This document shows positions 1 through 10,995 of a stretch of 48,354 nt of DNA, piece after piece. The number at the start of each line of letters is the position of its first letter. Within the stretch, counting starts at the first letter, position 1. The notes under the pieces were generated by a model. That model was not told where the DNA came from, did not search any database, and was given only the letters and a program-made list of their open reading frames with translations. The DNA comes from an uncultured Clostridia bacterium. GTDB lineage: Bacteria > Bacillota > Clostridia > Lachnospirales > Lachnospiraceae. The stretch covers positions 1 to 48,354 of the forward strand of contig CAMIZL010000016.1 of NCBI GenBank assembly GCA_946403295.1, read 5' to 3'. A program made the position numbers and the translations under genes.

Positions 1-176
1 ACCGCAATTCCACGTGTTTTAGTCAAAAGTTCGCCTTGTGGCTTGATCATTTCCACCGTGTCGGAGATAACGGTCCTTGACTAAAACCGCAATTCCACGT
101 GTTTTAGTCAAAAGTTCGCCTTGTGGCTTGATCATTTCCATCGTGGCGGAGATAACGGTCCTTGACTAAATCCGAC
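1..176. repeat. 85-bp tandem repeat family, locus 1 (about two units)
   Basis: Two near-identical units with an 85-bp period: TTAGTC recurs at 19 and 104, and TTGACTAAA at 77 and 162. Each junction is palindromic: TTGACTAAA (77-85) pairs with TTTAGTCAA (103-111) around a 17-nt loop. The sequence between junctions differs by only two or three bases between the two units. The same family recurs at 26551-27005. The array is cut by the window start, so the total copy number is unknown. Confidence 0.85.
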
Positions 177-205
177 AATTCGACATTAGTGGCAAATCCG
201 GAGGG

Positions 206-280
206 ATCATGCATAACAGGTAAAATGTGAGATTAAGAAAAAATAAGATGAAAAAATCATGCATAACAGGTAAAATGTGA
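206..280. repeat. 25-bp direct repeat pair
   Basis: A perfect 25-bp direct repeat (it contains GCATAACAGGTAAAATGTGA) lies at 206-230 and 256-280, exactly 50 bp apart, with an A-rich spacer. It sits just upstream of the promoter of the gene at 396. The spacing of about five helical turns would suit a paired protein-binding site, but that is inference; it could equally be a simple duplication. Confidence 0.7.
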
Positions 281-315
281 TATAAAGAAGAATACTTATT
301 ATGCCTTTTATCCCC

Positions 316-342
316 TTGAAAACAGTAAACAATTGATATAAT
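316..342 (+). promoter_or_regulatory. Probable sigma-A promoter for the DUF6273 gene
   Basis: TTGAAA (316-321) and a consensus TATAAT (337-342) are separated by 15 bp, which is short. The position is about 50 bp upstream of the ATG at 396, and a GGGAGG ribosome site lies just before that codon. The -10 element is convincing; the -35 assignment is less certain. Confidence 0.5.
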
Positions 343-395
343 ATCATGACTGCCGGTTGTAAGAGCCGGAAGATTATTTTCAAGGGAGGTTCCGA

Positions 396-1478
396 ATGAG
401 GGGACAGTTCATAAGAAAAGCGCTTGCAATGCTGGTTGTGGTGGGGACCGTGGTAGGCATGTTTTCAAGCGTACAGGCAGAGGCCAAGCAGAATACACTT
501 CCGATTCCGAAGTTTTCTGTAAAGACCGGGGAAGACGGGAGCGTCGGTATAACCGTTAAAAAGACAGGAGATGCCGATGGTTATGAGATCTATGTTAAGG
601 GTCTCGGTAAAGATTATGTGGACATGTACGGAGAGTACGATCATCTGAAAGACGAATATTCTTTGGCGGCCACGATCGACAAGAGCGGAAAAAAGAAGCG
701 CAGCACTACGATCAGGTCGCTTACTTCGGGAGAATATACAGTAAAAATTCGTTCTTACAATAACAAGAAGTTTGGATCGAAGACATTCAGCGACTACAGT
801 GACGAAAAAAAGATCGCGGTAGAGGTTTCGGATGTGATCGGATATTCGGATAAGTATGATTTCTCAAAGGTCAAAAAGGGTGATGTGATCGAGTTCGGCG
901 CTTATGAGCAGAACAACGATCTTACCGACGGCAAGGAACCGATCGAGTGGATCGTTCTTGAGAAAAACAAGAAATCGCTGCTTGTTATGAGCAAATTCGC
1001 GCTTGACGGAGTACCGTACCACAAGTATTACTCTACAGATATCAATTGGAGTAATTGCACGCTTCGCAGCTGGCTTGACGAGAAATTCTACTCAAAAGCA
1101 TTTAATGAGACAGAGCAGGCCATGATAAAGACCGTGACGATCGAAAATTCCGATAACGCTTATGACGGCGCGGCCGGAGGAGAAGATACACAGGACAAGG
1201 TGTTCATTCCCTCAATGTTCGATATGACAAAGAAAGCATATGGTTTTAGCAGCGACCTTGCCGCCAGAGACGGAAAGAGGGTTTGTGTTCCGACTGCTTA
1301 TGCGATCGCAAGAGGTGTGCGCGCGTGGGACGAAGAAGGCGTGTGCGACTGGACCTTAAGAACAGCAGGAAACATGAGGACTTCCGAGTCCGTTGATCGT
1401 TCGGGCGTACTTGTGAGATACGATATTCAGGCGAACAACGGGATCCGTCCCATGATGTATATAGATCTGCAGTCGTGA
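396..1478 (+). CDS. Secreted protein with C-terminal DUF6273 domain
   Basis: A 360-aa exported protein of unknown function. Residues 1 to about 30 form a signal peptide: RKAL positive region, a hydrophobic core of V, M and F, then an AEA-type cleavage region. Residues about 35-145 look like a fibronectin-III-like beta domain (VKKTGDADGYEIYVKG; TTIRSLTSGEYTVKIRSY). From about residue 160 comes a DUF6273-like module with its recurrent features: EWIVLEK, LLVMSKFALD, LRSWLDEKFYSKAFN, and a late IRPMMYID. In that family the domain is found in surface or secreted Clostridia proteins, with no enzyme activity known to me. The start is fixed by GGGAGG about 7 nt upstream. It appears to be a single-gene unit with its own promoter. 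Confidence 0.85.
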   Translation: MRGQFIRKALAMLVVVGTVVGMFSSVQAEAKQNTLPIPKFSVKTGEDGSVGITVKKTGDADGYEIYVKGLGKDYVDMYGEYDHLKDEYSLAATIDKSGKKKRSTTIRSLTSGEYTVKIRSYNNKKFGSKTFSDYSDEKKIAVEVSDVIGYSDKYDFSKVKKGDVIEFGAYEQNNDLTDGKEPIEWIVLEKNKKSLLVMSKFALDGVPYHKYYSTDINWSNCTLRSWLDEKFYSKAFNETEQAMIKTVTIENSDNAYDGAAGGEDTQDKVFIPSMFDMTKKAYGFSSDLAARDGKRVCVPTAYAIARGVRAWDEEGVCDWTLRTAGNMRTSESVDRSGVLVRYDIQANNGIRPMMYIDLQS

Positions 1479-1522
1479 TAGATGTGCAAGTTTAGTAAAC
1501 AATAAACAGAACCGGTCGGGTA

Positions 1523-1551
1523 TTGACAAGCGCACATCGATAGAGTAGTAT
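1523..1551 (+). promoter_or_regulatory. Strong sigma-A-like promoter upstream of guaA
   Basis: TTGACA (1523-1528), a 17-bp spacer and TAGTAT (1546-1551). The predicted start near 1558 lies only about 11 nt before a strong terminator-like hairpin (1569-1604), so the promoter could make either a very short RNA or read-through into guaA. Confidence 0.7.
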
Positions 1552-1568
1552 TTGTAACGTAAAAAGGC

Positions 1569-1609
1569 AAAGGAGTCTTTGGGCAGTAGCCCGAAGACTC
1601 CTTTTCTTT
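1569..1609 (+). terminator. Intrinsic terminator or attenuator before guaA
   Basis: A 16-bp stem (1569-1584 with 1589-1604, one G-U pair) closes on the tetraloop AGTA and is followed by TTTTCTTT. It is placed to end transcription of the DUF6273 gene, and it also lies between the promoter at 1523 and guaA, where it would act as an attenuator. I see no aptamer-length sequence between the promoter and the stem. Confidence 0.75.
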
Positions 1610-1723
1610 GCGTGGAAAAGCGAGATGCCGTCTGTTCCGGGTGCGGATGCAACCGGAGAGCGTTCGCGGTTTTGCGCGGAGAGCAAGCTCGTTATTGATC
1701 ATTTTTATGAGGATTGTTTAGGC

Positions 1724-3256
1724 ATGGATAAGATTTTGGTGCTTGATTTCGGGGGCCAATACGACCAGCTCATTGCCCGCAGAGTCAGGGATATGGGCAT
1801 TTTTGCACAGGTCGTTCCGTATAACAGGATCACCCCGCAGGAAATCAAAGGAACAGGGTATAAAGGGATCATCTTTACGGGAGGCCCCAACAGCGTCTAT
1901 GACGAAAAGTCTCCCCACTATGACCCGGAGGTTTTGGAACTTGGAATTCCGATCCTGGGGATCTGTTACGGCGATCAGCTCATGGCTTACATGGCGGGTG
2001 GAAGCGTGGGATCGGCCGAAAACGGCAGCGAGTACGGTAAAACAAAGCTTTATGTGGACGAAAGCGTTCTTTTTGAGGGTGTTCCCGCAGAGAGCAACTG
2101 CTTTATGAGCCATAACGATTTTATAAACAAGGTTCCGGAGGGCTTTAAGATCATTGCACACACCGACAAATGTCCGTCGGCGGGCATGGCCGATGACGAC
2201 AGGAAGCTCTACGGCGTGCAGTTCCATCCCGAAGTTACCCACACCGAGTACGGCGGGAAGGTACTTGAAAACTTCCTTACAAAAATATGTGTATGCAGCC
2301 GTGACTGGGATGTCCTCGGTGAGGCAAGAAAGCAGATAGAGAGCTACAAAGAGCGACTTGGGGGCAAGAAGATCCTCCTTGCGCTTTCGGGAGGTGTCGA
2401 TTCTTCTGTTGCGGCACTTATCCTCGGAAAAGCGGTCGGAGAGAACCTTACGTGCGTTTTCGTAGATCACGGCCTTCTTCGTAAGGACGAGGGCGATCTT
2501 GTTGAGAAAACTTTCAGCGGAAGGTTCGGTATCAACCTCGTGCGCGTGAATGCGAAGGACAGGTTCCTCGCGAAGCTTAAAGGGGTCATCGAACCCGAGA
2601 AGAAGCGTAAGATAATCGGCGAAGAATTCATTCGCGTGTTTGAAGAAGAAGCAAAGAAGCTCGGGCACATCGAGATCCTCGCACAGGGAACGATCTACCC
2701 GGACGTTATCGAAAGCGGCAAGGGCGATGCCGCAGTCATAAAGAGCCATCATAATGTTGGCGGACTTCCCGATGTTATCTCGTTCGACGAGATCGTGGAG
2801 CCGCTTGCCGGATATTTTAAGGATGAGGTACGCAGGATCGGTCAGGACCTCGGACTTCCGAAGGAACTCGTCTGGAGACAGCCTTTCCCGGGACCCGGAC
2901 TTGCGGTCAGGGTGATGGGTGAGATCACCGAGGAGAAGCTTGAGGTACTTCGTGAAGCGGACGCCATCTTCAGAGAAGAAGTAGGCCGCGGGCTTGAAGG
3001 CCGTGAGCCCAATCAGTTCTTCGCGGTACTCACAAACACGAAAAGCGTGGGAGTTATGGGTGATGCCAGAACCTACGGTTATGTGGTCGCATTGCGCGCC
3101 GTTACCACGGATGATTTCATGACGGCGGAATGGACAAGGATTCCCTTTGAAGTACTCGAAAGAGCCAGCAGCAGGATCACCAATGAAGTGAGGGATGTTT
3201 CGAGAGTAGTCTACGATATCTCTTCGAAGCCCCCGTCGACGGTTGAATGGGAATGA
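1724..3256 (+). CDS. guaA: GMP synthase (glutamine-hydrolysing)
   Basis: Converts XMP to GMP using ATP and glutamine, the last step of guanine nucleotide synthesis, in the cytoplasm. The 510-aa length matches the family. The N-terminal class I glutamine amidotransferase has its nucleophile in GICYGDQ (Cys81), with FHPE (His168, Glu170) completing the triad. The ATP pyrophosphatase domain follows with the SGGVDSS loop (222-228). The C-terminal dimerisation domain ends in the usual PPSTVEWE. The ATG at 1724 is preferred over an upstream in-frame start at 1625 because the protein then begins at the conserved [10 protein letters not shown] and a GAGG ribosome site lies 11 nt upstream. It heads a run of nucleotide genes; expression may depend on reading through the hairpin at 1569-1604. 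Confidence 0.97.
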   Translation: MDKILVLDFGGQYDQLIARRVRDMGIFAQVVPYNRITPQEIKGTGYKGIIFTGGPNSVYDEKSPHYDPEVLELGIPILGICYGDQLMAYMAGGSVGSAENGSEYGKTKLYVDESVLFEGVPAESNCFMSHNDFINKVPEGFKIIAHTDKCPSAGMADDDRKLYGVQFHPEVTHTEYGGKVLENFLTKICVCSRDWDVLGEARKQIESYKERLGGKKILLALSGGVDSSVAALILGKAVGENLTCVFVDHGLLRKDEGDLVEKTFSGRFGINLVRVNAKDRFLAKLKGVIEPEKKRKIIGEEFIRVFEEEAKKLGHIEILAQGTIYPDVIESGKGDAAVIKSHHNVGGLPDVISFDEIVEPLAGYFKDEVRRIGQDLGLPKELVWRQPFPGPGLAVRVMGEITEEKLEVLREADAIFREEVGRGLEGREPNQFFAVLTNTKSVGVMGDARTYGYVVALRAVTTDDFMTAEWTRIPFEVLERASSRITNEVRDVSRVVYDISSKPPSTVEWE

Positions 3257-3307
3257 CGTAACGATCACATAAGCGTTAATTCAATGAGGAGCCCGGTGCT
3301 TCGTTGA

Positions 3308-5113
<1,806 letters not shown>

Positions 5114-5140
5114 GATGGGAATATTCAGGAAGGAAAACAT

Positions 5141-6565
5141 ATGAGCAATATTCATGAGGAATGTGGTGTGTTTGGGCTTATGGCGCCCGAGCCGATCGAC
5201 GCTGCGGGGCTTGTTTATTACGGGCTTTATGCGCTTCAGCACAGAGGTCAGGAAAGCTGCGGGATAGTGGTCAACGACGACGGGCTTTTCAGTTCGCATA
5301 AAGATCTCGGGCTTGTGAGCGAGGTTTTTCACAAAGAGATCCTTTCGTCATTCCCGACGGGGACCATAGCCGTAGGTCATACGAGATACGGCACTACGGG
5401 CGGAACAAACCGTAACAATTGTCAGCCCATCGAAGTCAATCATCAAAAAGGACGCATGGCGATCGCACATAACGGCAATCTGTCCAATGCGGCCGATCTG
5501 AGAAGCGAACTCGAGCTTTCGGGAGCGATCTTCCATACGACAAGCGATACGGAAACAATAGCGTATATAGTCACGAGAGAAAGACTCACGGCGCCCTCGA
5601 TAGAAGAGGCGTTAAGCCGCGCGATGAACAGGCTTGAGGGAGCTTATTCGCTTATCCTTATGTCTCCCCGGAAACTTATCGCGGCACGCGATCCTTACGG
5701 ATTCAGGCCTTTGTGCTACGGACAGAGGGAGGACGGAACATATTGCATCGCTTCGGAGAGCTGCGCGCTTCGTGCGGTCGGAGCGAAATTCATAAGGGAT
5801 ATCGAGCCCGGTGAGATCGTTGTCTTTTCGAGAAACGGCGTTATCTCACGAAGAGAGCATTGCGGCGAGAAGCCGAGAAAGCTCTGTATTTTTGAATATA
5901 TATATTTTGCAAGACCCGATTCCGTCATAGACAAAGTCGCGGTCCATGCGTCGCGCAACAGGGCCGGCGAGATCCTCGCAAAGAGCCACCCCGTAGACGC
6001 CGATATCGTGATCGGTGTTCCGGATTCGGGACTCGATGCGGCTCTCGGCTACAGCAGATATTCGGGAATCCCTTACGGGATCGGCCTTATAAAGAACAAG
6101 TATATCGGAAGAACGTTCATCGCTCCGAACAACAGAACTGACCAGGTCCGTATCAAGCTGTCGGCCGTTGAGGAGGAAGTAAAGGACAAGAGAGTGGTGC
6201 TTGTGGACGATTCGATCGTCAGAGGAACCACGAGCGGACAGATCGTAAAGCTCCTGCGGGATGCGGGCGCAAAAGAGATACATATGCGTATATCGTCTCC
6301 GCCTTTCGTTTCACCCTGTTATTACGGAACGGACATCGATTCGAAAGAAAATCTGATCGCGTGCAAATATACGATCCCCGAGATCGCGGAACTCATCGGA
6401 GCCGATTCGCTCGGATTCCTGCCTCTCGAAGAACTTAAGGGACTTACGGGCAACACGGAATTTTGCAGTTCTTGTTTCGACGGGATCTATCCGACAAAGA
6501 TCCCTGCCGATGTTCGCAAGAACCGATTTGAGCAGAAGCTCTCGGAGAAGAACAAGGCCGAGTAG
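5141..6565 (+). CDS. purF: Amidophosphoribosyltransferase
   Basis: Catalyses the first committed step of purine synthesis, PRPP plus glutamine to 5-phosphoribosylamine. Residues 1-7 are a short propeptide before Cys8 (HEECGVFG), the class II amidotransferase nucleophile exposed after cleavage. The phosphoribosyltransferase motif VVLVDDSIVRGTTS lies near residue 353. Cysteines in LCIFEYIYFARPDS, LIACKYTIPE and FCSSCFDG match the iron-sulfur ligands of the Bacillus-type enzyme. The length is 474 aa. An in-frame upstream start at 4994 lies in the repeat array; the ATG at 5141 has an AGGAAGG site and the conserved MSNIHEECG start. The gene stands apart from other pur genes here. Confidence 0.96.
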   Translation: MSNIHEECGVFGLMAPEPIDAAGLVYYGLYALQHRGQESCGIVVNDDGLFSSHKDLGLVSEVFHKEILSSFPTGTIAVGHTRYGTTGGTNRNNCQPIEVNHQKGRMAIAHNGNLSNAADLRSELELSGAIFHTTSDTETIAYIVTRERLTAPSIEEALSRAMNRLEGAYSLILMSPRKLIAARDPYGFRPLCYGQREDGTYCIASESCALRAVGAKFIRDIEPGEIVVFSRNGVISRREHCGEKPRKLCIFEYIYFARPDSVIDKVAVHASRNRAGEILAKSHPVDADIVIGVPDSGLDAALGYSRYSGIPYGIGLIKNKYIGRTFIAPNNRTDQVRIKLSAVEEEVKDKRVVLVDDSIVRGTTSGQIVKLLRDAGAKEIHMRISSPPFVSPCYYGTDIDSKENLIACKYTIPEIAELIGADSLGFLPLEELKGLTGNTEFCSSCFDGIYPTKIPADVRKNRFEQKLSEKNKAE

Positions 6566-6625
6566 TTTCGCGGGGATGGCATAAACGTTATCGGGAAAGA
6601 ATAAGGTTAGGAAGTGAGGCTCTCA

Positions 6626-7702
6626 ATGCTTATGGAATCAGAAGCCAGGATCATAACGGAGGACGGAGAGGTCTTTTGCGGCAGTTTTTTCGGGGCTGAG
6701 CGGGAGAAGGTGCTTGAGCTTGTGTTCAATACCTCGATGGTCGGCTATCAGGAGATACTTTCGGATCCTTCTTACACCGATCAGGCGGTCGTCATGACAT
6801 ATCCGCTTATAGGCAACTACGGGATGGCAAATGACGATTATGAAACACGACGTCCTTCGATCGGCGCGATGATAGTTCATGAATATAACGATGAACCCTC
6901 GAATTTCAGGTCTGAGAGGACTCTCGCGGATGTCATGAAGGAGTACGACATAACCGGTGTGTGCGGTATCGACACGAGAAGGCTCAACCGCATGATCCGT
7001 GACAGGGGAAGCCGCAGGGCGCTGATCACGGGAAGTAACATGTCGGTTGAGGAAGCGATCCGCATGATCAAAGAAACACCCGTGCCGACAGACGCCGTTT
7101 CGAGGGTGAGCTGCAGGGAGATAAGGGAGTTCGTTCCCGCAAAACCCCGCTTCCATGTCGTAGCGATCGACTGCGGAATGAAGGAAAACATCGCGCGTTC
7201 GCTCGTTGAGAGATCGTGCCGCGTGAGCATAGTTCCGTGGAATACGTCATATGAGAAGATAAAGGGCATGAGACCCGACGGACTCTTTATTTCAAACGGG
7301 CCCGGAGACCCGAGGGATGTATTTCCCACCATTGAAACCGTAAAGAAGTTCCTTGGCGAAATTCCCGTATTCGGGATCTGCCTCGGTCATCAGATCATTT
7401 CGCTCGCTTACGGAGCAGAGATATATAAGCTTAAGTTCGGACACAGGGGCGGCAATCATCCCGTCAAGGAACTTGCAACGGGAAAGATCGAGATCACATC
7501 GCAGAATCATTCATATGCGGTCAATCCCGAAAGCCTGAAGAATACGCCGCTGTCGGTGGAACGCATCAATATTCTTGACAATACCGTCGAGGGCGTGGGA
7601 TGCGAACGCGACAAGGTCTTCAGCGTTCAATACCATCCCGAGAGCGCGCCCGGTCCGCGTGACAGCGCATTCCTTTTTGACCGCTTCTTAGATATGATGT
7701 GA
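6626..7702 (+). CDS. carA: Carbamoyl-phosphate synthase small subunit
   Basis: Glutaminase subunit that feeds ammonia to CarB for carbamoyl phosphate, used for arginine and pyrimidines. An N-terminal CPSase small-chain domain (NTSMVGYQEIL; GVCGIDTRRL) is followed by a class I amidotransferase with GICLGHQ (Cys252) and YHPESAPGPRD (His337, Glu339). The length is 358 aa. The ATG at 6626 is chosen because GAGG ends 6 nt upstream; a GTG at 6614 and an ATG at 6632 are possible. It overlaps the ribosome site of carB, so the two are co-translated. Confidence 0.95.
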   Translation: MLMESEARIITEDGEVFCGSFFGAEREKVLELVFNTSMVGYQEILSDPSYTDQAVVMTYPLIGNYGMANDDYETRRPSIGAMIVHEYNDEPSNFRSERTLADVMKEYDITGVCGIDTRRLNRMIRDRGSRRALITGSNMSVEEAIRMIKETPVPTDAVSRVSCREIREFVPAKPRFHVVAIDCGMKENIARSLVERSCRVSIVPWNTSYEKIKGMRPDGLFISNGPGDPRDVFPTIETVKKFLGEIPVFGICLGHQIISLAYGAEIYKLKFGHRGGNHPVKELATGKIEITSQNHSYAVNPESLKNTPLSVERINILDNTVEGVGCERDKVFSVQYHPESAPGPRDSAFLFDRFLDMM

Positions 7703-7713
7703 GGATTAGAAAA

Positions 7714-10700
7714 ATGCCGAAGAGAACAGATATTAAAAAAGTTTTGGTCATAGGTTCGGGACCGATCGTTATAGGACAGGCGGCCGAATTCGATTATGCG
7801 GGTACGCAGGCCTGCCTCGCTCTTAAGGAAGAGGGCTATGAGGTGGTGCTCTGTAACTCCAACCCCGCAACGATCATGACAGACACCAGAGTGGCGGATA
7901 AGGTCTATATGGAGCCGCTTACTCTTGAATATATAGCAAAGATCATCCGTCACGAGCGTCCCGATGCGATCCTTCCCGGGATCGGAGGACAGACGGGTCT
8001 CAACCTCGCGATGCAGCTCGAGAAGAAGGGGATCCTCGCGGAGTGCAGGGTCGAGCTTCTCGGAACGGGCAGTTCCTCTATCGAGAAGGCAGAAGACCGT
8101 GAGATGTTCAAAGAGCTCTGCAGTGAACTCGGAGAGCCCATCCTTCCTTCGGACATCGCGCACAGCGAGGAGGAAGGCCTTAAGGTCGCCCACGAGATCG
8201 GTTACCCCGTCGTTTTACGCCCCGCATTTACTCTCGGCGGCACGGGCGGCGGATTTGCATCCGATGACGAAGAGCTTCGCACCGTCATCAAGAACGCACT
8301 CGAACTTTCACCCGTTCACGAGGTGCTTATCGAAAAAAGCGTAAAGGGTTACAAGGAGATAGAGTACGAGGTAATGCGTGACGCAAACGACACCGCGATC
8401 ACCATCTGTAACATGGAAAACCTCGACCCCGTCGGGATCCATACGGGAGATTCGATAGTCGTATGTCCTTCGCAGACACTTACAAACAAAGAATATCAGA
8501 TGCTCCGTGACAGTGCCTTAAAGATAATCCGTGCACTTAAGATCGAGGGCGGCTGTAACGTTCAGTTCGCACTTGATCCGAACTCGATGTCGTATTTCCT
8601 CATCGAGGTAAATCCGAGAGTGTCGCGTTCCTCGGCGCTCGCATCGAAGGCGAGCGGCTACCCGATCGCAAGAGTTTCGGCAAAGATCGGTATCGGCATG
8701 ACGCTCGACGAGATAATGCTCGCAAACACGCCCGCATCGTTTGAGCCTGCGCTTGACTATGTGGTAAGCAAACTCCCCCGCTTCCCCTTCGACAAATTCG
8801 CCGATGCGAGCAATTCGCTCTCAACGCAGATGAAAGCCACGGGCGAGGTCATGAGCGTCGGAAGGACTTTTGAGGAAAGTCTTCTCAAAGGTATCCGTTC
8901 CCTTGAGACCGGTGTATATCATCTCCACATGAGCAAGTTTGACGACTGGGGCAGGCAGAAGCTCCTCGACTACATAAGCATCGGTACCGACGACAGGATA
9001 TATGCGATCGCGCAGCTCATACGTCTGGGCGCGGATATCGACGAAATAGCACAGGCTACGGCGATCGACCGTTTCTTCCTCCGTAAGCTCAGAAATATCG
9101 TAAATGAGGAAAAGAAGATCGCATCGGCGATCGGCAATGCGGCAGCTCTTTACGAAGCAAAGAAGATGGGATTCTCGGACCGCGAGATCGCAAAGCTCTG
9201 GCATATGAGCGAGATCGATGTGTTTGAACTCAGGAAGAAGACGGGCGTGATGCCGGTCTACAAGATGATCGACACATGCGCTTCCGAATTTGACAGTTAT
9301 GTTCCCTACTTCTATTCGACCTACGGAGTGGGCCGCAGCGTTCCTTCCGGCCACGGGGAGCCCGACCTGAGGCTCTGTGAGGGAGAGAACGAATCGAGGG
9401 TATCTGATAAAAAGAAGATAGTTGTTCTCGGTTCGGGACCGATCCGTATCGGACAGGGTGTCGAGTTCGATTATTCGACGGTTCACGCCGTTGCAACCAT
9501 AAGAGATGCCGGATATGAGGCTATAATCATTAACAATAATCCGGAGACCGTTTCTACGGATTACACATGCTCCGATAAACTCTATTTTGAGCCGCTCGCC
9601 GTTGAGGATGTAATGAACATCCTTGAGCTCGAGAAGCCCGAGGGTGTGATCGTTACGCTCGGCGGACAGACCGCGATCAACCTCGCCGAACCGCTCGCAC
9701 AGCGCGGCGTGAAGATCATCGGAACAGACTGTGAAGCGATCGACAGAGCGGAAAACAGAGACTCGTTCGAAAAGCTTCTTTTGAAGCTTGCGATCCCCCA
9801 GCCCGAGGGCAGGGCGGTGACAAGCATCGAGGCCGGCGTGAGAGCCGCACAGGAGATCGGTTATCCCGTTCTTGTCCGCCCGAGCTTCGTTCTCGGCGGC
9901 CGCGCGATGCAGATCGTCGCAAAAGAAGAGTCGATGTGGGAGTACCTGAAAAATGCGGTCGCAGTCGATGAGGACAAGCCTGTCCTGGTTGACCGCTATA
10001 TAAGAGGCAAGGAAGTTGAGGTCGACGCCGTTTGCGACGGCAGGCACGTGTTCGTGCCCGGTATCATGGAGCTCGTCGAGAGGACGGGAGTTCATTCGGG
10101 CGACTCCATAAGCGTTTATCCTCCGTTCAGCCTTTCCGACAAAGTAAGGAACACGATCCTTGATTACACCGAAAAGCTCGGACTCGGGATCGGAATAAAA
10201 GGTCTTTTCAACATCCAGTTCATCGTGGACAGGGATGAAAGGGTTTATATCATCGAGGTCAACCCGCGTTCGTCGAGAACGGTGCCATTCCTTTCAAAGG
10301 CGACCGGTCACAGCCTCGCGGATATCGGAACACTTGTAATGCTCGGTAAGAGCCTTGAGGAACAGGGCATCACCGAGAGGTACCCGAAGGAACGCTCGAG
10401 ATACTACGTCAAGGTTCCCGCGTTCTCGTTCTCGAAGCTTGCGGGAATGGACGCTTATCTCTCACCCGAGATGAAATCGACCGGCGAAGCGATCGGTTAT
10501 GACAAGAAGCTCCACCGCGCAGCCTATAAGGCGCTCATCGCTTCGGGCCTGAGGCTCAAGAACTACGGAACGCTGCTTGTCAGCGTTGCCGATGAGGACA
10601 AGGAGGAAGTGGTTCCGATCGTCCGCCGCTTCTACAATATGGGCTTCAACATCGAGGCCACATCGCTTACGGGCGAGGTGCTCCGTAAGCACGGGATCAA

Positions 10701-10953
10701 GACAAGAACGCTCGGAAAGCCGAGCGAAGGCAGTAACGAGGTCCTTGAATCGATAAGAGCCGGGTATGTCAGCTACGTGATCAACACGCGTGCGGTTCTT
10801 TCGGGAATCCACTACGGCGACGGCGTTGCGATCAGAAAGTGCGCCGCACAGAACAACATCACGATGCTCACATCGCTCGATACCGCAAGGATGGTACTCG
10901 ATGTACTCGAAGAGCTGACACTGAGTGTTTCTACTATAGACGAAGTGGATTGA
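7714..10953 (+). CDS. carB: Carbamoyl-phosphate synthase large subunit
   Basis: Synthesises carbamoyl phosphate from bicarbonate, ammonia and two ATP. The 1079-aa protein shows the duplicated architecture: each half starts with a nearly identical nucleotide-binding segment (VLVIGSGPIVIGQ; IVVLGSGPIRIGQ near residue 570), then an ATP-grasp domain (VEVNPRVSRSSALASKASG; IEVNPRSSRTVPFLSKATG). The C-terminal 150 residues are the MGS-like allosteric domain. The ATG at 7714 gives the canonical MPKRTDIKK start, with GAGGA overlapping the carA stop; a GTG at 7699 is less likely. Confidence 0.97.
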   Translation: MPKRTDIKKVLVIGSGPIVIGQAAEFDYAGTQACLALKEEGYEVVLCNSNPATIMTDTRVADKVYMEPLTLEYIAKIIRHERPDAILPGIGGQTGLNLAMQLEKKGILAECRVELLGTGSSSIEKAEDREMFKELCSELGEPILPSDIAHSEEEGLKVAHEIGYPVVLRPAFTLGGTGGGFASDDEELRTVIKNALELSPVHEVLIEKSVKGYKEIEYEVMRDANDTAITICNMENLDPVGIHTGDSIVVCPSQTLTNKEYQMLRDSALKIIRALKIEGGCNVQFALDPNSMSYFLIEVNPRVSRSSALASKASGYPIARVSAKIGIGMTLDEIMLANTPASFEPALDYVVSKLPRFPFDKFADASNSLSTQMKATGEVMSVGRTFEESLLKGIRSLETGVYHLHMSKFDDWGRQKLLDYISIGTDDRIYAIAQLIRLGADIDEIAQATAIDRFFLRKLRNIVNEEKKIASAIGNAAALYEAKKMGFSDREIAKLWHMSEIDVFELRKKTGVMPVYKMIDTCASEFDSYVPYFYSTYGVGRSVPSGHGEPDLRLCEGENESRVSDKKKIVVLGSGPIRIGQGVEFDYSTVHAVATIRDAGYEAIIINNNPETVSTDYTCSDKLYFEPLAVEDVMNILELEKPEGVIVTLGGQTAINLAEPLAQRGVKIIGTDCEAIDRAENRDSFEKLLLKLAIPQPEGRAVTSIEAGVRAAQEIGYPVLVRPSFVLGGRAMQIVAKEESMWEYLKNAVAVDEDKPVLVDRYIRGKEVEVDAVCDGRHVFVPGIMELVERTGVHSGDSISVYPPFSLSDKVRNTILDYTEKLGLGIGIKGLFNIQFIVDRDERVYIIEVNPRSSRTVPFLSKATGHSLADIGTLVMLGKSLEEQGITERYPKERSRYYVKVPAFSFSKLAGMDAYLSPEMKSTGEAIGYDKKLHRAAYKALIASGLRLKNYGTLLVSVADEDKEEVVPIVRRFYNMGFNIEATSLTGEVLRKHGIKTRTLGKPSEGSNEVLESIRAGYVSYVINTRAVLSGIHYGDGVAIRKCAAQNNITMLTSLDTARMVLDVLEELTLSVSTIDEVD

Positions 10954-10995
10954 GGAGGATTATGGTGCCTTTGAGGGCACGGAAAGGCAGGAATT

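Noticed and set aside
1479-1723. Purine riboswitch upstream of guaA
   Set aside because: None of the conserved purine-aptamer loop sequences is visible, and there is no room between the promoter and the terminator stem.
1718-3268. Long antisense open frame (516 codons) opposite guaA
   Set aside because: guaA is intact with all catalytic motifs; the antisense product matches no family, and codon bias explains the open frame.
8821-10095. Antisense open frame of 424 codons opposite carB
   Set aside because: Shadow of carB, whose domains are complete.
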